Shown one piece after another: positions 44,860 through 57,250 of a stretch of DNA of 64,000 bases. Origin of the DNA: Paraspadella gotoi (lineage: Eukaryota; Chaetognatha). Position numbers and translations under genes: made by a program. The DNA lies in assembly GCA_051294375.1 (NCBI GenBank), contig JBJCIZ010000744.1:1931252-1995251 (forward strand), in the 5' to 3' direction. Each line of letters starts with the position of its first letter. The first letter of the stretch is position 1. The notes beneath the pieces are model-generated. The model was not told the origin of the DNA and ran no database searches. It saw only the letters and a list, made by a program, of their open reading frames with translations.

Positions 44860-45008
44860 GCTAAATCGTATAGTGGTCGTGATAGTCAGATGTTATTATT
44901 ATAATTAACTAATCATTGTTTTTCTTTATTTTTCCCCCGCTTTTCATTTTTTTCTTCCGGCAAAACTTCGCTTCAAAAATAATCAGGTAAGAGATTTTTA
45001 TTTATTCT
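44485..45008. other. AT-rich spacer with (GTC)n
   Basis: AT-rich, with CAAACAAA repeats at 44740-44765 and (GTC)n at 44823-44862. A good splice-donor match CAG/GTAAGAG occurs at 44984-44993, but no exon can be defined. Confidence 0.5.
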
Positions 45009-45033
45009 NNNNNNNNNNNNNNNNNNNNNNNNN
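45009..45033. other. Assembly gap, 25 N
   Basis: Placeholder gap; the sequence changes character to ordinary complexity immediately after it. Confidence 1.
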
Positions 45034-45882
45034 TAAGATTAGGATGACAATCTTCTTAAATCTATGTGCAAATACAAATAACCGGAATATCTCCTAACAT
45101 CTTGGCTGAGTCTGAATTCTTACAACATACTTTACTAGGTGGGAACGCATTCGACACACAACAGGGAAGATCTGTTCATCTTATATCTCTAAACTATCAA
45201 ATTATTCTCGCGTTACATGGAGATTCTCCTACATACATTAGTAAGTCAATGTGAAGGCAAATGTCGTTGGATATCGCTCTTAACGGACGAGCGTTCAGAT
45301 CTGTCACATAAGACTGAATCCAGTACGGTCCTAATGCACGCTAGGCATCAGTGATCATCTTTGCCCTTCTTACGACTTTTACCTCCCTCTCAGCCAAATT
45401 ATAAACACACAAGCTTACTCTAAAAACTACAGTATTGGAATAAATCTCAGCAAAACATAAAAATGAAAAATTCGACCTGTATAAGGATCGATCTGTCAGT
45501 TATCTTATACCCAATGACATTAGATAAAAAGATGTGAACCCATTTCAAACCTCAATCATTAATTCTTATAACAAAAGTTACTGTACAAAAACCCACCCAC
45601 CAAAAATGGCATTTGTATTTCTTTAAAAATAGAATAATCACACAAAACCTTGTGGTCAAAAGGAAAAGCAGAATGTCGTCGAAAAATTTGCAAATTTACA
45701 GAAAAAAATCGGTTTTTTCACTCATCCTAAGCAGTCAAACAGGATAATAATTACATCCTTGCCGAAAGTTAAATATGCGAAACAAAACCGATGTTTTAGC
45801 GGAAACACTACAAAATTATGAAGTAAAAAAGACATACGTTTGCTGAAAAAAACCAGACCGCTGCAAGAAAATGGAAAAATGA

Positions 45883-46065
45883 TCAAAATATAACCATTTA
45901 TTCTCCAAATTCTCCACCAGATCTGCCAATGCTTACTCTCGTGCGTGGAATCAAGTAGCAGAGGACACTGCTGTAACTCGAAGTTTTGTCAGAAAAATTA
46001 AAGTCATGTTAGGCCACCTTCACCGTTCACACAGAAAAGAAGACTGTGGCACAAATAATACCTAA
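45883..46065 (+). pseudogene. Open segment with Trp-containing helical pattern, unrecognised
   Basis: Sixty codons are open between TGA at 45880 and TAA at 46063, without an ATG. The middle reads NAYSRAWNQVAEDTAV followed by Arg/Lys-rich residues. The spacing of Ala-Trp and Val-Ala-Glu loosely resembles the Myb/SANT-like or MADF DNA-binding helices found in transposon-related proteins, but this is pattern matching by eye only. May equally be chance. Confidence 0.12.
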
Positions 46066-46208
46066 AATAAAAACAAATTCTTGGGGACCGAGATCTGGCA
46101 ATCTGTTCACCAGCACAATCAAAAAATGAATTATGACCCTGAATCTTGAACTTTTCACTTAAAAGATGCTCTCGATATGGAAAACCCTAATTTGAAATAA
46201 TCAAAAAA

Positions 46209-46571
46209 CTATAAGTAAGATCTGCAGCCTGGGGTAGATTTATGGTAAACCATCTCATGCCTTGCGTAATCTCGCCCAAGACAGCCTTGTGACTCTGCCA
46301 ACCATATATATGAAATTTTTTTCGTTCTTTGTGTACTTTCCCGTGTTGTGGAAATTGGCCCTGATTCCGTCAATGATTCCATAAAGTGGGTAAAAGATCC
46401 GCTACAAAACTCCAGGAAAATATCGAACCCATAGCCTTTTAGTATTTCTCGGAAAACTTCTGAAGTTAATACTTCCGCGGTGACTAATTCGATGTGAAAA
46501 GCTGCAGGTGACAGAAAATTCTCTTCAATCAGGATATCCGAAAAAGGCCGATCTAGCCCCTGACACAACAT
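46209..46571 (-). CDS. Hypothetical 120-residue frame, unrecognised
   Basis: ATG-started frame of 120 codons with balanced composition: acidic and hydrophobic N-terminal half, Ser/Thr/Arg-rich C-terminal half ending CRSYL. No transmembrane segment, signal peptide or motif is evident. It lies 25 bases downstream of another minus-strand frame (46597-46893) in a different phase, so the two could be parts of one frameshifted gene. No splice signals or family could be confirmed. Confidence 0.18.
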   Translation of the reverse strand: MLCQGLDRPFSDILIEENFLSPAAFHIELVTAEVLTSEVFREILKGYGFDIFLEFCSGSFTHFMESLTESGPISTTRESTQRTKKISYIWLAESQGCLGRDYARHEMVYHKSTPGCRSYL

Positions 46572-46596
46572 GGTGCGATTAATGAAGATCCCACAG

Positions 46597-46893
46597 TCAT
46601 GCTGTTAAAGCCTGAGGTGCAACCATATTGTCACTCCGATTCACAGCCAAAGCCTTTTTGATAACATTCTGCCATGATGCGATTGCGTTACAAGCTAATA
46701 GAGTTGGAATATCTAAAGAATGCATGTCGTCTCTCTTAAACTCCTTTCTAACTATAGACAGCTTGCTGCGTCGTCCAGTACGACGAGTGTGAGCAATCAC
46801 GGAGATTATGATTCGTTGTGGATCATCACAGGAGCGGTCTAGGCCTGAATTATTGCTCTTTACGTCCTGGGACCTACCCATCTTCTTGCCCAA
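46597..46893 (-). CDS. Hypothetical 98-residue frame, unrecognised
   Basis: The frame stays open upstream of its ATG for about another 17 codons, so the start is uncertain. It contains a basic stretch (HTRRTGRRSKLSIVRKEFKR) and a neutral C-terminal half. Composition is unlike the simple-sequence frames elsewhere. It overlaps a plus-strand frame at 46818-47030. No domain recognised; possibly a decayed mobile-element protein. Confidence 0.18.
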   Translation of the reverse strand: MGKKMGRSQDVKSNNSGLDRSCDDPQRIIISVIAHTRRTGRRSKLSIVRKEFKRDDMHSLDIPTLLACNAIASWQNVIKKALAVNRSDNMVAPQALTA

Positions 46894-48029
46894 CGGCGCA
46901 ATTAAAGCATTACCACAATCATCTACAATCTCACGGTTTTAATCCCGATATAATCAAGATCAAGATCAGATCCAAATTTACCTTACACGATCAACCTGCA
47001 TTTCCAAGTGGTGACGTCTTGATTTTTTGAGGTGCTGCACAATATGCCAGAACGACTCAAGCGCTTGTGGCTCTCCATTCTAAGATCCGCATATAGCAGA
47101 AAAGCTCTCCCAACGGACACTTCATAGAACTTGAAAAAGATGGCGGTGCGATAATGTGGTTTTTTAGAGCTTTGTCCCAGATAAACTAACTGTTATAGTT
47201 ATTTAACACCCGAGTATTTAATCTTTTTTAACTTTTGCGTTAATTAACATTATTTGGCTAGAAAAATTCCAAGGTGTGACAACGTAAAGTTTTAGGGTCG
47301 TGTATAATTGATAAAAAAATCACCTGCGACGTTTCACGTTACATGATTATATTTACAAAAAAGGCAAACAAGTGTAAAATTCTTGCCCAATCAACATAGA
47401 CTTTCGCGTGTTTGTAAACTGCGGAACTATATTGATCGTCTAAGCAGTCATCATACTATTCAGACAAGTGCTCGCTATAGTTCTCTACGCTTTCATATTC
47501 CATCTACCTGTTGTTTGCTGTCTGCTACCAGGTAAATTACTCGACTGCGCAGCGAGATTTGATTCGACTTACAATAAGAGCCAGTTCGTATTTTCAAAAT
47601 TACCTAGTCATACTGCCGCACTCCGCCACTGATCGCGATGCACCAGCAGGCCAGAGCTACGCACAATTACATTTATACCCGCATCTCACTATCGTTAAAA
47701 ACTTTGCCTGCTAATGGAAAGAGAATTTGAAAGACTATCTCACTTCCGAGGCAATATTCCACCTATTTACCGATGCTGTAAACGGTAATATGAATCTAAT
47801 AACTATTCAGACAAACCATTGTTCACATCGAAACCAGCGTTGGGGATGGAATTCATTTAACAAAGGGAAAGAATACATAAACATGTAAAATTGTAAATTG
47901 GAAAAGATTTCAGTATGAATGCCAAAGCGTCATGACTTAATGTAAATAAGGTTAGCTTTTTATGGCCATGTTTATTTTGTCCTAAAGCCCCCATTAATAA
48001 ATTCAAAATTCAAATTACCAAAAATTCTT

Positions 48030-48360
48030 CTCCTCATTCTCTTTTCTCTCTCTTCTCTCTCTGCTCTCTCGTGATCTTCTCTCTCTCTGACCTTCAAACT
48101 ATCTACAGCCTATCTCTTCCTCCTCCTCTCTTCTCTCTCTCTCCTCTCTTCGCTCTCCTCGTCTCTCTGCTCTCTCTCGTCTCTGCCTCTTCTCTTCTGT
48201 CTATTTCTTTTCGATTTTTCTCTCTTTCCCTTCTGGGGCGGGGACCAAAAAAGGCCTCTTTATGTTTGCTGTCGGAAACGTTAGTGACTCCTCTCTCCGC
48301 TCTCTCTCTCCTCCTCTCTTTCTTTCTTCATCTTTCTCTCTCTCTCCTCTCGTTAGTCGA
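48030..48360. repeat. Interrupted CT-rich tract
   Basis: CT dinucleotide sequence with many interruptions, divided by ordinary sequence at 48220-48285. A clean (CT)n follows at 48591-48626. Confidence 0.9.
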
Positions 48361-48584
48361 GTCGTGTGCCCCTTAATCTAGGGAAAGAAAAAGAAAAATC
48401 CGAGAAAAGAAAACAAAAACAACTAAGAAGAAAAACAGAAACAACCACGACCATCTCAGAAAAAACAAACAGAAAACAAGCGAAGGAATCAATTCTACAT
48501 CTGCCTAACTCCTTCTCCGCTTCTCTCTTATCTTTCTACCCATCCTTTCGCTATGCTTCGCCTTTTCCTCTCTCCTTTCTCTCT

Positions 48585-48628
<44 letters not shown>

Positions 48629-49020
48629 TCCTCCCTTTACATTCTTTATCTAAATTCGTATTTCATTTCAATTTTAAATTTCAATAAGTTTCCCTTTTTT
48701 TTGTCATCTGACATTTTTGCGTCTCTTTGCTCGTTCCGCTTTTGAAACAAAAGAGCTCCGCCTTTCGTTCGTTGCCGTCAGAGGGACAGACGCCAATCAG
48801 CTGATGCCAAAGTTTTCTTTAAAAAACCCGGATGTCATTGAAAACAATGAAGGAGGGGGGGGGGCGAGGTGGGGGTGGGGAGGTGAAGGGTTGAATGGGG
48901 AAAGGTTGGAGAAGTGAGAAAATAAATGAGAGATCGTAAATTGAGGTTTTATATATATATCTATTTTAACGATATATGCTAGGTGAACTTTTTGTCTGAC
49001 TTTTTTTCTGACGAACAAAT
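48361..49020. other. Mixed spacer, no gene recognised
   Basis: A-rich sequence, the (CT)n at 48591-48626, a G-run stretch at 48851-48905 (GGAGGGGGGGGGGCGAGG) and AT-rich sequence. Frames here are short and compositional. Confidence 0.5.
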
Positions 49021-49696
49021 GAAGGAATCTTTTGATTAAAAAAAAAGCAAAAAAAAAAAGTTTTAGGAAGATTAGTCACGTGATCGATAAATGAAAAAAC
49101 GAATAACAAAATTTTGACAAATTAACTAAAAAAAAGGGGGAAAAAATAAAATACTATACAAACCTAAGAATACCGTGTATTAACGGCAACATAAAAAAAG
49201 CATTTTGTTTAAAAAAGAAAAAAAAAGAAAACGAAGGGAGAATAAAAGCAAATAAAAGCAAAGGCCGTTACTCACCCTCTGGGTTGGCCTCGTCCCTTTT
49301 TTCATGCAAATTCTCGACGAACGAATTCTCGCGAAAACTAGAGTTCGACGGATGCGTGGTAACGGGGAGTTAAAAGGGTTTGGGGTTCGTGGTACCTACG
49401 GGGCCCGCTGTGGATTACGGGGGGAAGAAACGGTGAATAAATAGACGGTGACGACGAAAGCTGCGTAGCAGCGTATCGCATTGACGACGGAAATACAATG
49501 AGGCAGCAGCGCGTGGGAGAACTTAGTTGGAGAATTATTAAGAGCCAAAGAGATTATTAATTATTATTATTATTATTATTAATTATTAAGAGCCAAAGAG
49601 ATTATTAAAAGCAAAGAAGTGAATTCAGCAAAACGAGGGAACCATAGTGTGAGGTGAGGTGAGTCATAATCGATCCTTGTGAAAAAAAACAAAAGT

Positions 49697-49753
<57 letters not shown>

Positions 49754-50039
49754 CGAAGTAACTACGAAAAGGAGTACCTTTAAAATCCCCGGTTGAAATA
49801 TTGAAAAAAAAAGAAGAAAAAAAAAGAAGAAAGAATTGAAAGAATATTCAGAGGGAGAGCGAGACAAGAAAGGAATCAAAGAATATTCAGAGAGAGAGAG
49901 CGAGACAAAAAAGGAATCAAAATGAGCTCAAGAAAATGAAAACAACGAAAAATGTGTCGGATGAAGAAAATAAAAAAATAAAAATGCAAACAATTTTGAA
50001 AAACCTCACTTTCAAAAAAAACAACATAGAGCGAGAGAT
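49021..50039. repeat. 1.02 kb tandem unit, copy 1
   Basis: Begins GAAGGAATCTTTTGATTAAA and recurs at 50040. It includes CCTCTGGGTTGGCCTCGTCC, GACGGTGACGACGAA, an (ATT)n run at 49560-49590, a clean (CT)n at 49697-49750 and AAATGTGTCGGATGAAGAAA. No gene. Confidence 0.85.
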
Positions 50040-51145
50040 AAGGAATCTTATTGATTAAAAAAAAAAGCAAAAAAAAAGTTTCACGGTGATAGATATCAGT
50101 CACTGAGATGTACTCGATAAAAGAAAAAAACTGAATAAAAACCAAAATTTTGACAAATAAGCCTGAAGAAAAAAAAAAAGGGGGAAGATAAAATAAATAC
50201 TATACATAGCCAACCTAAAATACGCGCCGTTATTAACGGCAAACATTAAAAGAATACATTTTGTTCTTAAAAAAGAAAAAGAAAGAAAACGGAAAGGAGA
50301 AAAAAAGCAAAATAAAAACGCAAAGCCCGTACTCCACCCCTGGGTTGCCCTCGTCCTTTTACATGAAATCTCGACGAACGAATTCCCTTTAGCGAAAACT
50401 AGATTCTGACGGATGCTGGTAACGGTATTAATTAAAAGGGTTTGGGTTCGTGACCTACGGGCCCGCTGCTGATTACGGGGGGAAGAAACGTGAATAAATA
50501 GACGGTGACGACGAACAGCTGTCGTTAGGCAGACGTATCGCATTCGAACGACGAAAATTACAATGAGGCAGCACGCGTGGGAGAACTTAGATCTGGAAGA
50601 AATATTAAAGCCAAAGCAGATTATTAAATTATTAATTATTATTAATTATAATTTATTAAGAGCCAAAGAGAATATAAAAGCAAAGAAATGAATTCACAAA
50701 ACGAGGGAACCATAGTGTGAGGTGAGGTGAGTCATAATCGATCCTTGTGAAAAAAACACAAAAAGTGCTCAATCTTCCTCTCTCTCCCTCTCCTCTCATC
50801 TCTTCTCTCTCTCTCTCCCTACTCTCTCTACCTCATCCCTCTCTCTTCATTCTGAAGTAAACTACAAAAGGAGCTACTCTTCTAACAATCATCCCGGTTG
50901 AAATATTGGAAAAAAAAAAAGAAAAAGAAAAAGAAAAAAGAATTGAAAGAATATCAGAGGAGGAAAGCGAGACAAGAAAGGAATCCAAAGAATATTCATA
51001 GAAGAGAACGAGAACAAAAAAGGAATAAAAAATGAGCTCAAAGAAATATAAAACAAAACGAAAAAATGTGTCGGATGAAGAAAATAAAAAAAAAAATAAA
51101 AATGCAAACAATTTTGAAAAACCCATCACTTTCAAACAAAAATAA
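50040..51145. repeat. 1.02 kb tandem unit, copy 2
   Basis: Same order of landmarks as copy 1 but with many added or changed bases and a broken CT tract (50770-50845). The end AACAACATATAGCAGCATCG is repeated after the gap at 53110. Confidence 0.85.
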
Positions 51146-52505
51146 CAACATATAGCAGCATCGCTTAAGGGCCTGGGATCATTCAAACAAGAATTGCATA
51201 AAAGCCTTTATACAAATATTTTTATGCAAAAGAAGATATTTCCCTTCGTGTTTCAAATAAAAAAACTTCAAATTTGACATAAAGGTCTCAGACTTCAAGA
51301 GCCACCCAAAAAATCGGCGCAATTTTTTTACTCGTAAACTAAAAAATTTCTATCAACGACGGTAAAATCATTTTTAAAGCGAATTTAATTTTTCTTTAAT
51401 TCAATAACATCACTACCTCAGGTAATACCTAGTACCATAAAACCCTAGTCATTCTTACATGATGTATTGGATCAAACTTAAAGATAAAAATATAACGTTA
51501 TGTAGAGAGAGTGCAGAATACATATTTAATGATGCCATAACCATTTTTTACTTTTAAAAGAAGTAATACAAAAAATTGTACAATTTTAAAAAAGTCAAGA
51601 CACATTGTTGATTGGCACTGCAGTCGGGTCCTCTGCGATAGAAACGCTCTTTGGTGCCATAGATCGGTCATTGATTCCAACAGATGGACAACTCGTTATG
51701 GCTCTCCTCTTGTCAATTAGTTTCTGTTCCCCACATTCAAAACTAACTTAAACTTGAACCGTTTGCCCAACAGATGAAAAATAAGTAAAACCCCTTGCAG
51801 CAATTCCTCCTTGTTCACACCTGTCCCAGTGTTTTTGTTGTCACAGGCATATTTAAATTTAAAAAAAAAATTAAAAAAATTGGAATAAAACTTCAAGAGA
51901 AACGGTACAAGCTATCCATTTAACTAGAAACTGAAAAATCAGACTTTACAAAAGCATGCTCGATTTTTGAGTCTCTGCTCGAATTTCAGTTCTTTAAAAT
52001 CTACAGAAAAAAAATAAAAAATAAAAATAATAACAAAAAGAGTTGGAGCGAAAACCGTTTTGAAAAAAAAAATAAACCTAAAATTATTTTTCGTTTAGTA
52101 ACTGAAATGTGGGACGAAATTCTATGCAGAGGAATTCTGAAAATGTATTCCGTTATTCAGATATTTAGATTTAATGCCAAAATTTTACTTTAATTCTTTT
52201 TCTTTTTCCATGTGAAGAAAAGTGACATTTGGCACAAATCCCTCTCATGAGAATTGGGGACCTCACCTCAAGTAAAATATGTTAACATTCATCAAAATTC
52301 CGCTTCGCGCCGTTTGGGCTGCAACTCCTTCCGATCAGGTTTCTTATCTTTAATATAGTAATATAAAATTCAGAAAAAACACCAAACGGTTTTGAAGAAA
52401 TAATAAAGTGAATACATTTCCGGAATCGACCATAGAACCTCTTACTTTCAAAATCCAAGCTATTGTGTTAACCCTATTATATAACTTTTGGCGGTGATTC
52501 CCAGG
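51146..52505. other. AT-rich spacer, no gene recognised
   Basis: Ordinary AT-rich sequence. A 60-residue minus-strand frame at 51498-51680 is unrecognised. No repeat partner found within the window. Confidence 0.5.
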
Positions 52506-52507
52506 CC

Positions 52508-52910
52508 TTAAAAACGAATGAAAGAAAAAATACGAAGCTCGGCAGAAAGAGCTAAAAATTGGAGAAGAGAGAAAGACGAGAGGAGAGAGAGAGAGAGAGA
52601 GAGAGAGAAAAGAGAGAGCAGAGAGAGGAGAGAGAACGAGAGAAGGAGAGAGAGAGAGCAGAGAAAGAAACGAAAGGGAAAAACCCAACGACAGCAGAAG
52701 AATTTTGGAGAGAAAATCATTTTAGGGCAGAGGAAATTCATTAAAACCAGGGCTTCATATGGTTTGACAAAGGGGCAATAAGGAACAAACGCGAGAAGAA
52801 AGAGAGAAGAAGAGAGAGAAAGAGAGAGAGAAGAGAAAAGAGAGAGAGAGAGAGAGATGAGAGAGAGAGGAAACATAGAAAGCGAGAGAAAATCCGTAGC
52901 AAATAATTTT
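52508..52910. repeat. Duplicated GA-rich locus, copy 1
   Basis: Matches 53140-53390: AGCTCGGCAGAAAGAGC, AAAAATTGGAGA, the (GA)n tract 52565-52670, CCCAACG and GGAGAGAAAATCATTT. A second GA tract lies at 52795-52870. Confidence 0.7.
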
Positions 52911-52975
52911 CATTAACCATAATATAGGCTGCGCCTGTTATATTAAAAGAAACTCTTTTTTTCCCATTAGTCTCA

Positions 52976-52976
52976 G

Positions 52977-53019
<43 letters not shown>

Positions 53020-53060
53020 CTCCTCCTCTGCTTCAGACTCCTCTCTCCATACTCTCTCTC
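52976..53060. repeat. (CT)n microsatellite
   Basis: CT dinucleotides breaking up toward the 53086 gap. Confidence 0.95.
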
Positions 53061-53085
53061 TCCTCGCTTTCCATCATTCAATCTT

Positions 53086-53110
53086 NNNNNNNNNNNNNNN
53101 NNNNNNNNNN
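53086..53110. other. Assembly gap, 25 N
   Basis: After it the sequence restarts with the same AACAACATATAGCAGCATCG seen at about 51147. Confidence 1.
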
Positions 53111-53390
53111 TAACAACATATAGCAGCATCGGTGACTTAAAGAAAACCGCTAATGAAAAGAAAAAAAATATAAAGAGCTCAAGGAACAGACTACAAAAAT
53201 TGGAGAGAAAGAAGAGAGAAAGATGAGAGATAAAGAGAAGTAAGAGAAAGAACAGAGAGAGAAGAGAGAAAACAAAGACGGAGAAGAAAAAAGAAGAAAG
53301 AGAGGAAAGAAAACAAAACCAGGAAAGAAACCCACGCCGCAGAACCCATTTGGAGAAAATCATTTGCGTGCCAAATTGGATGGAAAGTGG
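53111..53390. repeat. Duplicated GA-rich locus, copy 2
   Basis: Gap-adjacent, noisier copy of 52508-52760 with degenerate GA/GAA sequence. Confidence 0.65.
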
Positions 53391-55300
53391 ATTGAGAGAT
53401 ATATAAAATTACATTTAATAACCTTGTGTAGGTGGGTGGATAGCAGTACGTTTAATGAAACAAAATAGAATGAGCCTGTATATTGAGGAAGTGACCCAGG
53501 AAACTATGGCGACGAAAGGATGGGGAAAATCAGTGAAGCAGAGAGGTGAGGAAATAGAGAAGAAGAAGGAAATAAAAATATAATAAAGAGTAGATGGAAG
53601 GAAAAAAAAAGAAAAATATTTTCCCTATTAGAAATTCGCAATTGAAAACTAGAGAGAGAGAAGCACATAGAAGACAGATGGCAAATGGGGCGATTAATTG
53701 ACTTTCGCGTAGAAAATATAATTTTTGTTCCAATTTTAACCGGAGATTATTATCGGGGACTCCGACACGGAGGTAATGTTTTGTAAGAAGGAGATTAGAG
53801 AGCTACGAAATTTTCTCCTTTTAGAGTTTCGATTCCTCAGTGCCGAATCGATATTTCTCGAGTGGCACATGTAGCTTTAAAATGGAAAAAATCCAACAAA
53901 TACCAATTCAAGATCAAACAAACTCACAAAAAACATGTTTTTCAACCTAAATTGATTTCATCAGCCTCTATTTCCGTTTATCAATTTAAAATGTAAAAGA
54001 AGGATGTATTAAATAAATCAAGATAATTAATCAGTTAATTAACTCAATTACGCCATCATAAATTATCATCAATTCTAATCTATCTCATTAATTCCCGTCC
54101 AATAATCCGTCACCCTCATCCATCCCCTCCTTAACGCAAAACACGCCCCCCATTCACCTCTCCCAACCTACACCTCCTTTCTTCTCTCTTGCCCATCCCG
54201 AGATTTTGGCATGGTTTGCCGCAATCACTTCATTGGAATGAAATTTTGTGCTGTGGCCGTACCGGCCCACACTGCCCGTGAGACTGAAACGCTCATAGGA
54301 TAAATAAAAAGATCATTCTCTCTTAAGATGGCACACTGTGGCCAACGATGCTAGTGAAAATATTAGCGAAAGTTTAACAGTAAGAAAAAAAAAAAAATTA
54401 AAACCCACGAAAAATAAAAAAGTTCAGCAAAAATTTAAAATAATAACACCCCACTAATACACTAACCCTAGTCAAATAAAAAATGACTCTAAACCTCTAT
54501 TTATGAAAATATTAAATCTACATCCTCAATTATATATAAAAAATAACTATACATTCAACCTGATAACTTTAGAAGCAGTCAATAGACTGGGATGGATATT
54601 TGAGCAAATAGTTAAAAAATATAAAATTTTGATAGTGATTAAATGCGCTGAGGAACCAACACACACAACGCGCTAGAAAGTAACAAAAATGATTCGTAAC
54701 CACAAACACAACACAGAAAAAAGCTCTGAATAAGACTACCTCAGACGTGCAACACGACAGCGAACATAAAAACAACGACCAATAGATTCAGCCGGTTAGG
54801 GGAGATCATTTAAAATTAAGTTTTTTTTTTTTCACACTTGTCCTACCGGGGAACAGTGGACATAAATTAAAATATCTTTTTTTTTTACAAACAGACAAAT
54901 ACCAGAGGGGCAATTTGTTCTCAAGGATAATCCAGACATAACTCAAAAATCTGAACAAATTGCCAAAATAAAACACCAAATCTATAACCTACTTATATGA
55001 GATATTAAAAATGAATAAGAAATTAATCATTGATAAAGAAAAAAAAGAAATAAAAATTACAAAAAATACAAGAAAAAAAAAAAAAAGGCACAAAAAATAA
55101 TATAAAAGAAAAAAAAAGTAGGGAATGGAGAAACTCAAATACCCCAATTATATATTATCCCGCTACACCACACACGGATGGAATCAAACACAACCCAAAA
55201 AAAAAAGAAAAAAACAACAAAAAAGAAAACCGAAAAACCAAAATAAAAGAGAACAAAAAACCTAAGATTCGGGAAATCCAGGAGCTATTTAACAAAAATA
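53391..55300. other. AT-rich spacer, no gene recognised
   Basis: AT-rich sequence with A-runs, particularly 55020-55260. A more complex patch at 54190-54300 (CATGGTTTGCCGCAATCACT) has no partner here. One short frame is described separately. Confidence 0.5.
54503..54676 (+). CDS. Short hypothetical frame, 57 residues
   Basis: ATG at 54503, TAG at 54674-54676. Asn/Lys/Ile-rich N-terminus then a mixed hydrophobic and charged stretch (GWIFEQIVKKYKILIVIKCA). Nothing recognisable; AT-rich DNA yields such frames by chance. Confidence 0.1.
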   Translation: MKILNLHPQLYIKNNYTFNLITLEAVNRLGWIFEQIVKKYKILIVIKCAEEPTHTTR

Positions 55301-57044
55301 AAAAAATAAATAACAAATCCACCAAAAAATAACCAGCTTAAAAAAAAAATAATACATCATAACTTCTTTTTATTTAAAAACGGTCTTTAACATTAGACAT
55401 TCATTATACATAACTAGAAGTTAAAATTTACGTGGAAAAATTTGCGGTTGAATCAGGCGGTAGTCCTCCAACGAAATCACGTGACTGGCAATTGTTTATT
55501 CCTTTCAAATTAGATTTTGTTTATTATAATTGTTCCTTTTCAACGCGTCTGCCTTTCCCCTGACCCAAAAAAGACTGCTAAATTATAGTGAAATTTTACT
55601 ATAAAGCCATTTGGATTCAATACTACTTCATCTCTTAACACCACAAAATATTTCCTAATCCTCCACTTCCCTCCATCATAAATCCATCTTCTCCAAAAAT
55701 TCTCTCTCCCAATGCGCTCCAATACCGCCGGGACCCCCGCTTTCGGATTGGCTCCCTGATGGCGGCCATTTGAATTTGGCAGAAGAACGATGAAGAGATT
55801 TGCGAGCGGAAAAGGGGGGTAGAGGAGGGGGAAAAAGAAAGGGGAGAAAAAGAAAGGGGGAAAAGAGAGGGAAGAAAAGGGAGAAGAAGAAAGGGAGCGA
55901 AGAATAAGGGAGGAGGAGAAAAGGAGGAAAAAGAAAGGAGAAAGAAAAAAAATGAAAAAAGAAAAAAATGGAGGAAGAAGAAAAGGAGGAAGAAGAAAGG
56001 GAAGAAAAAAAGAAGGAGGAAAAAAAAGAAAGGGAAGAAGACGAAAAGGAGAAGAAAAGAAGACAAAGGAAGAAAGCCCGAGAAGGAGAAGGAGCAAAAG
56101 AGAAGGAAAAGGACAGACAAAAGAAATAAAACAACTCTTTTATTTTTCGACGTTGAAGATAATAAAAGGTAGGACGAAGAATTGAATGGATAGATGTTGT
56201 GTGTTTCCGAAACTCACATCAAAACGTGGTCCATATTTTCTAATAAATATCAACTATAGATAGTATTAAAATACAAATAATAAAATTAAACATAATAGAT
56301 TTGTTTAACTTCTCCCTGTTGTTCTTTTTGGTTTTTGGTCTTGTTTCCTTATATAACAAATCAGTTAAAAGTAATTTCACACGCGTTAGTCAGGAGAATT
56401 TCTGTCGACAACCGAACATCAATCTCAATGATCGTCGCTTAATAAAAAAAGAAAAGGAAAAAAAAAAATAAAACAAAGGAAAACAGAGAGGAAACTCGAT
56501 TGAAAGTTGTCCAAAGGACGTGTTTGGTTTCTGAGTGAAGTCAGGCGGAGGGCAGCTGAAATTATAGCTGAAGAAGCAGTTCTAATACATGCCTTCGTTT
56601 TCAATAATTTAAATCAATTACATTTACACATCTAAAACGCCACTGCTGCGCGAATTAAAAAAGTTATTTTTATTTTTTTTGGCTTACGGTAAACATGTCA
56701 GGCTAGAATAACGCTTTAAAGTTAAACATTCATAAATTTGAAAATTACAAGTTTTAAAGCTTTAAAATTCAAAAATTAAAAATTATTTCTTCTCATTAAT
56801 ATTTTATTTTTTTTTTTATTTAAATTTATTAGTAATCACATCATCATCCCGCACACCTTGCGTCGGCCGATCCTCGTGGTAGAAACGGAATTCCTCATAC
56901 GGTTCACATCAACTGAGCATATTCGAGGGAGAAACAGTGAACGAAATATAGCTGAATATCACACCGAAGGAAAACCCAATTTCTCTGGAAAACAGATAAA
57001 AGACTAGTATGATGGACTCACATCAGTGCGATAATTGGTGAGAC

Positions 57045-57075
<31 letters not shown>

Positions 57076-57177
57076 GAAGAGAGAGAGGGAGAGAGAAAGA
57101 AGACAAATAAGGAAAAAAAATGGAAGTCTCGTACGGGAAAAAAAAGAGGGGAGAAAATATGATGTAATAGCTTATTA

Positions 57178-57217
<40 letters not shown>

Positions 57218-57250
57218 AGGAGAAGAGACGAGAGAGAGAGAATTGGATGA
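55300..57250. repeat. Unit B+C, copy 1
   Basis: B (55320-56180) matches 58320-58786 and 61590-62570; C (56190-57060) matches 62570-63310. Landmarks are ATCACGTGACTGGCA (CACGTG E-box), the CCAAT/YY1-like block at 55745-55775, purine minisatellite 55805-56120 and GTTTAACTTCTCCCTGTTG. Copy 1 is insertion-rich. (GA)n tracts lie at 57045-57100 and 57182-57240. Confidence 0.8.
55735..55795 (+). promoter_or_regulatory. CCAAT plus YY1-like block, copy 1
   Basis: GGATTGGCTCCCTGATGGCG followed by GCCATTTGAATTTGGC. Cleaner versions lie at 58695-58748 and 62145-62198. Promoter-like by motif content only. Confidence 0.25.

Larger units (their letters stand above)
45034..48020. other. Ordinary-complexity island
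   Basis: Nearly 3 kb without microsatellites or duplicates elsewhere in the window, with a more balanced base and codon mix. It holds several 60-120-residue open frames on both strands (45066-45254 +, 45883-46065 +, 46209-46571 -, 46597-46893 -, 46818-47030 +, 47511-47714 +), none with a domain I recognise. It could be a decayed mobile element or gene remnant, or noisy non-coding DNA. Confidence 0.5.
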
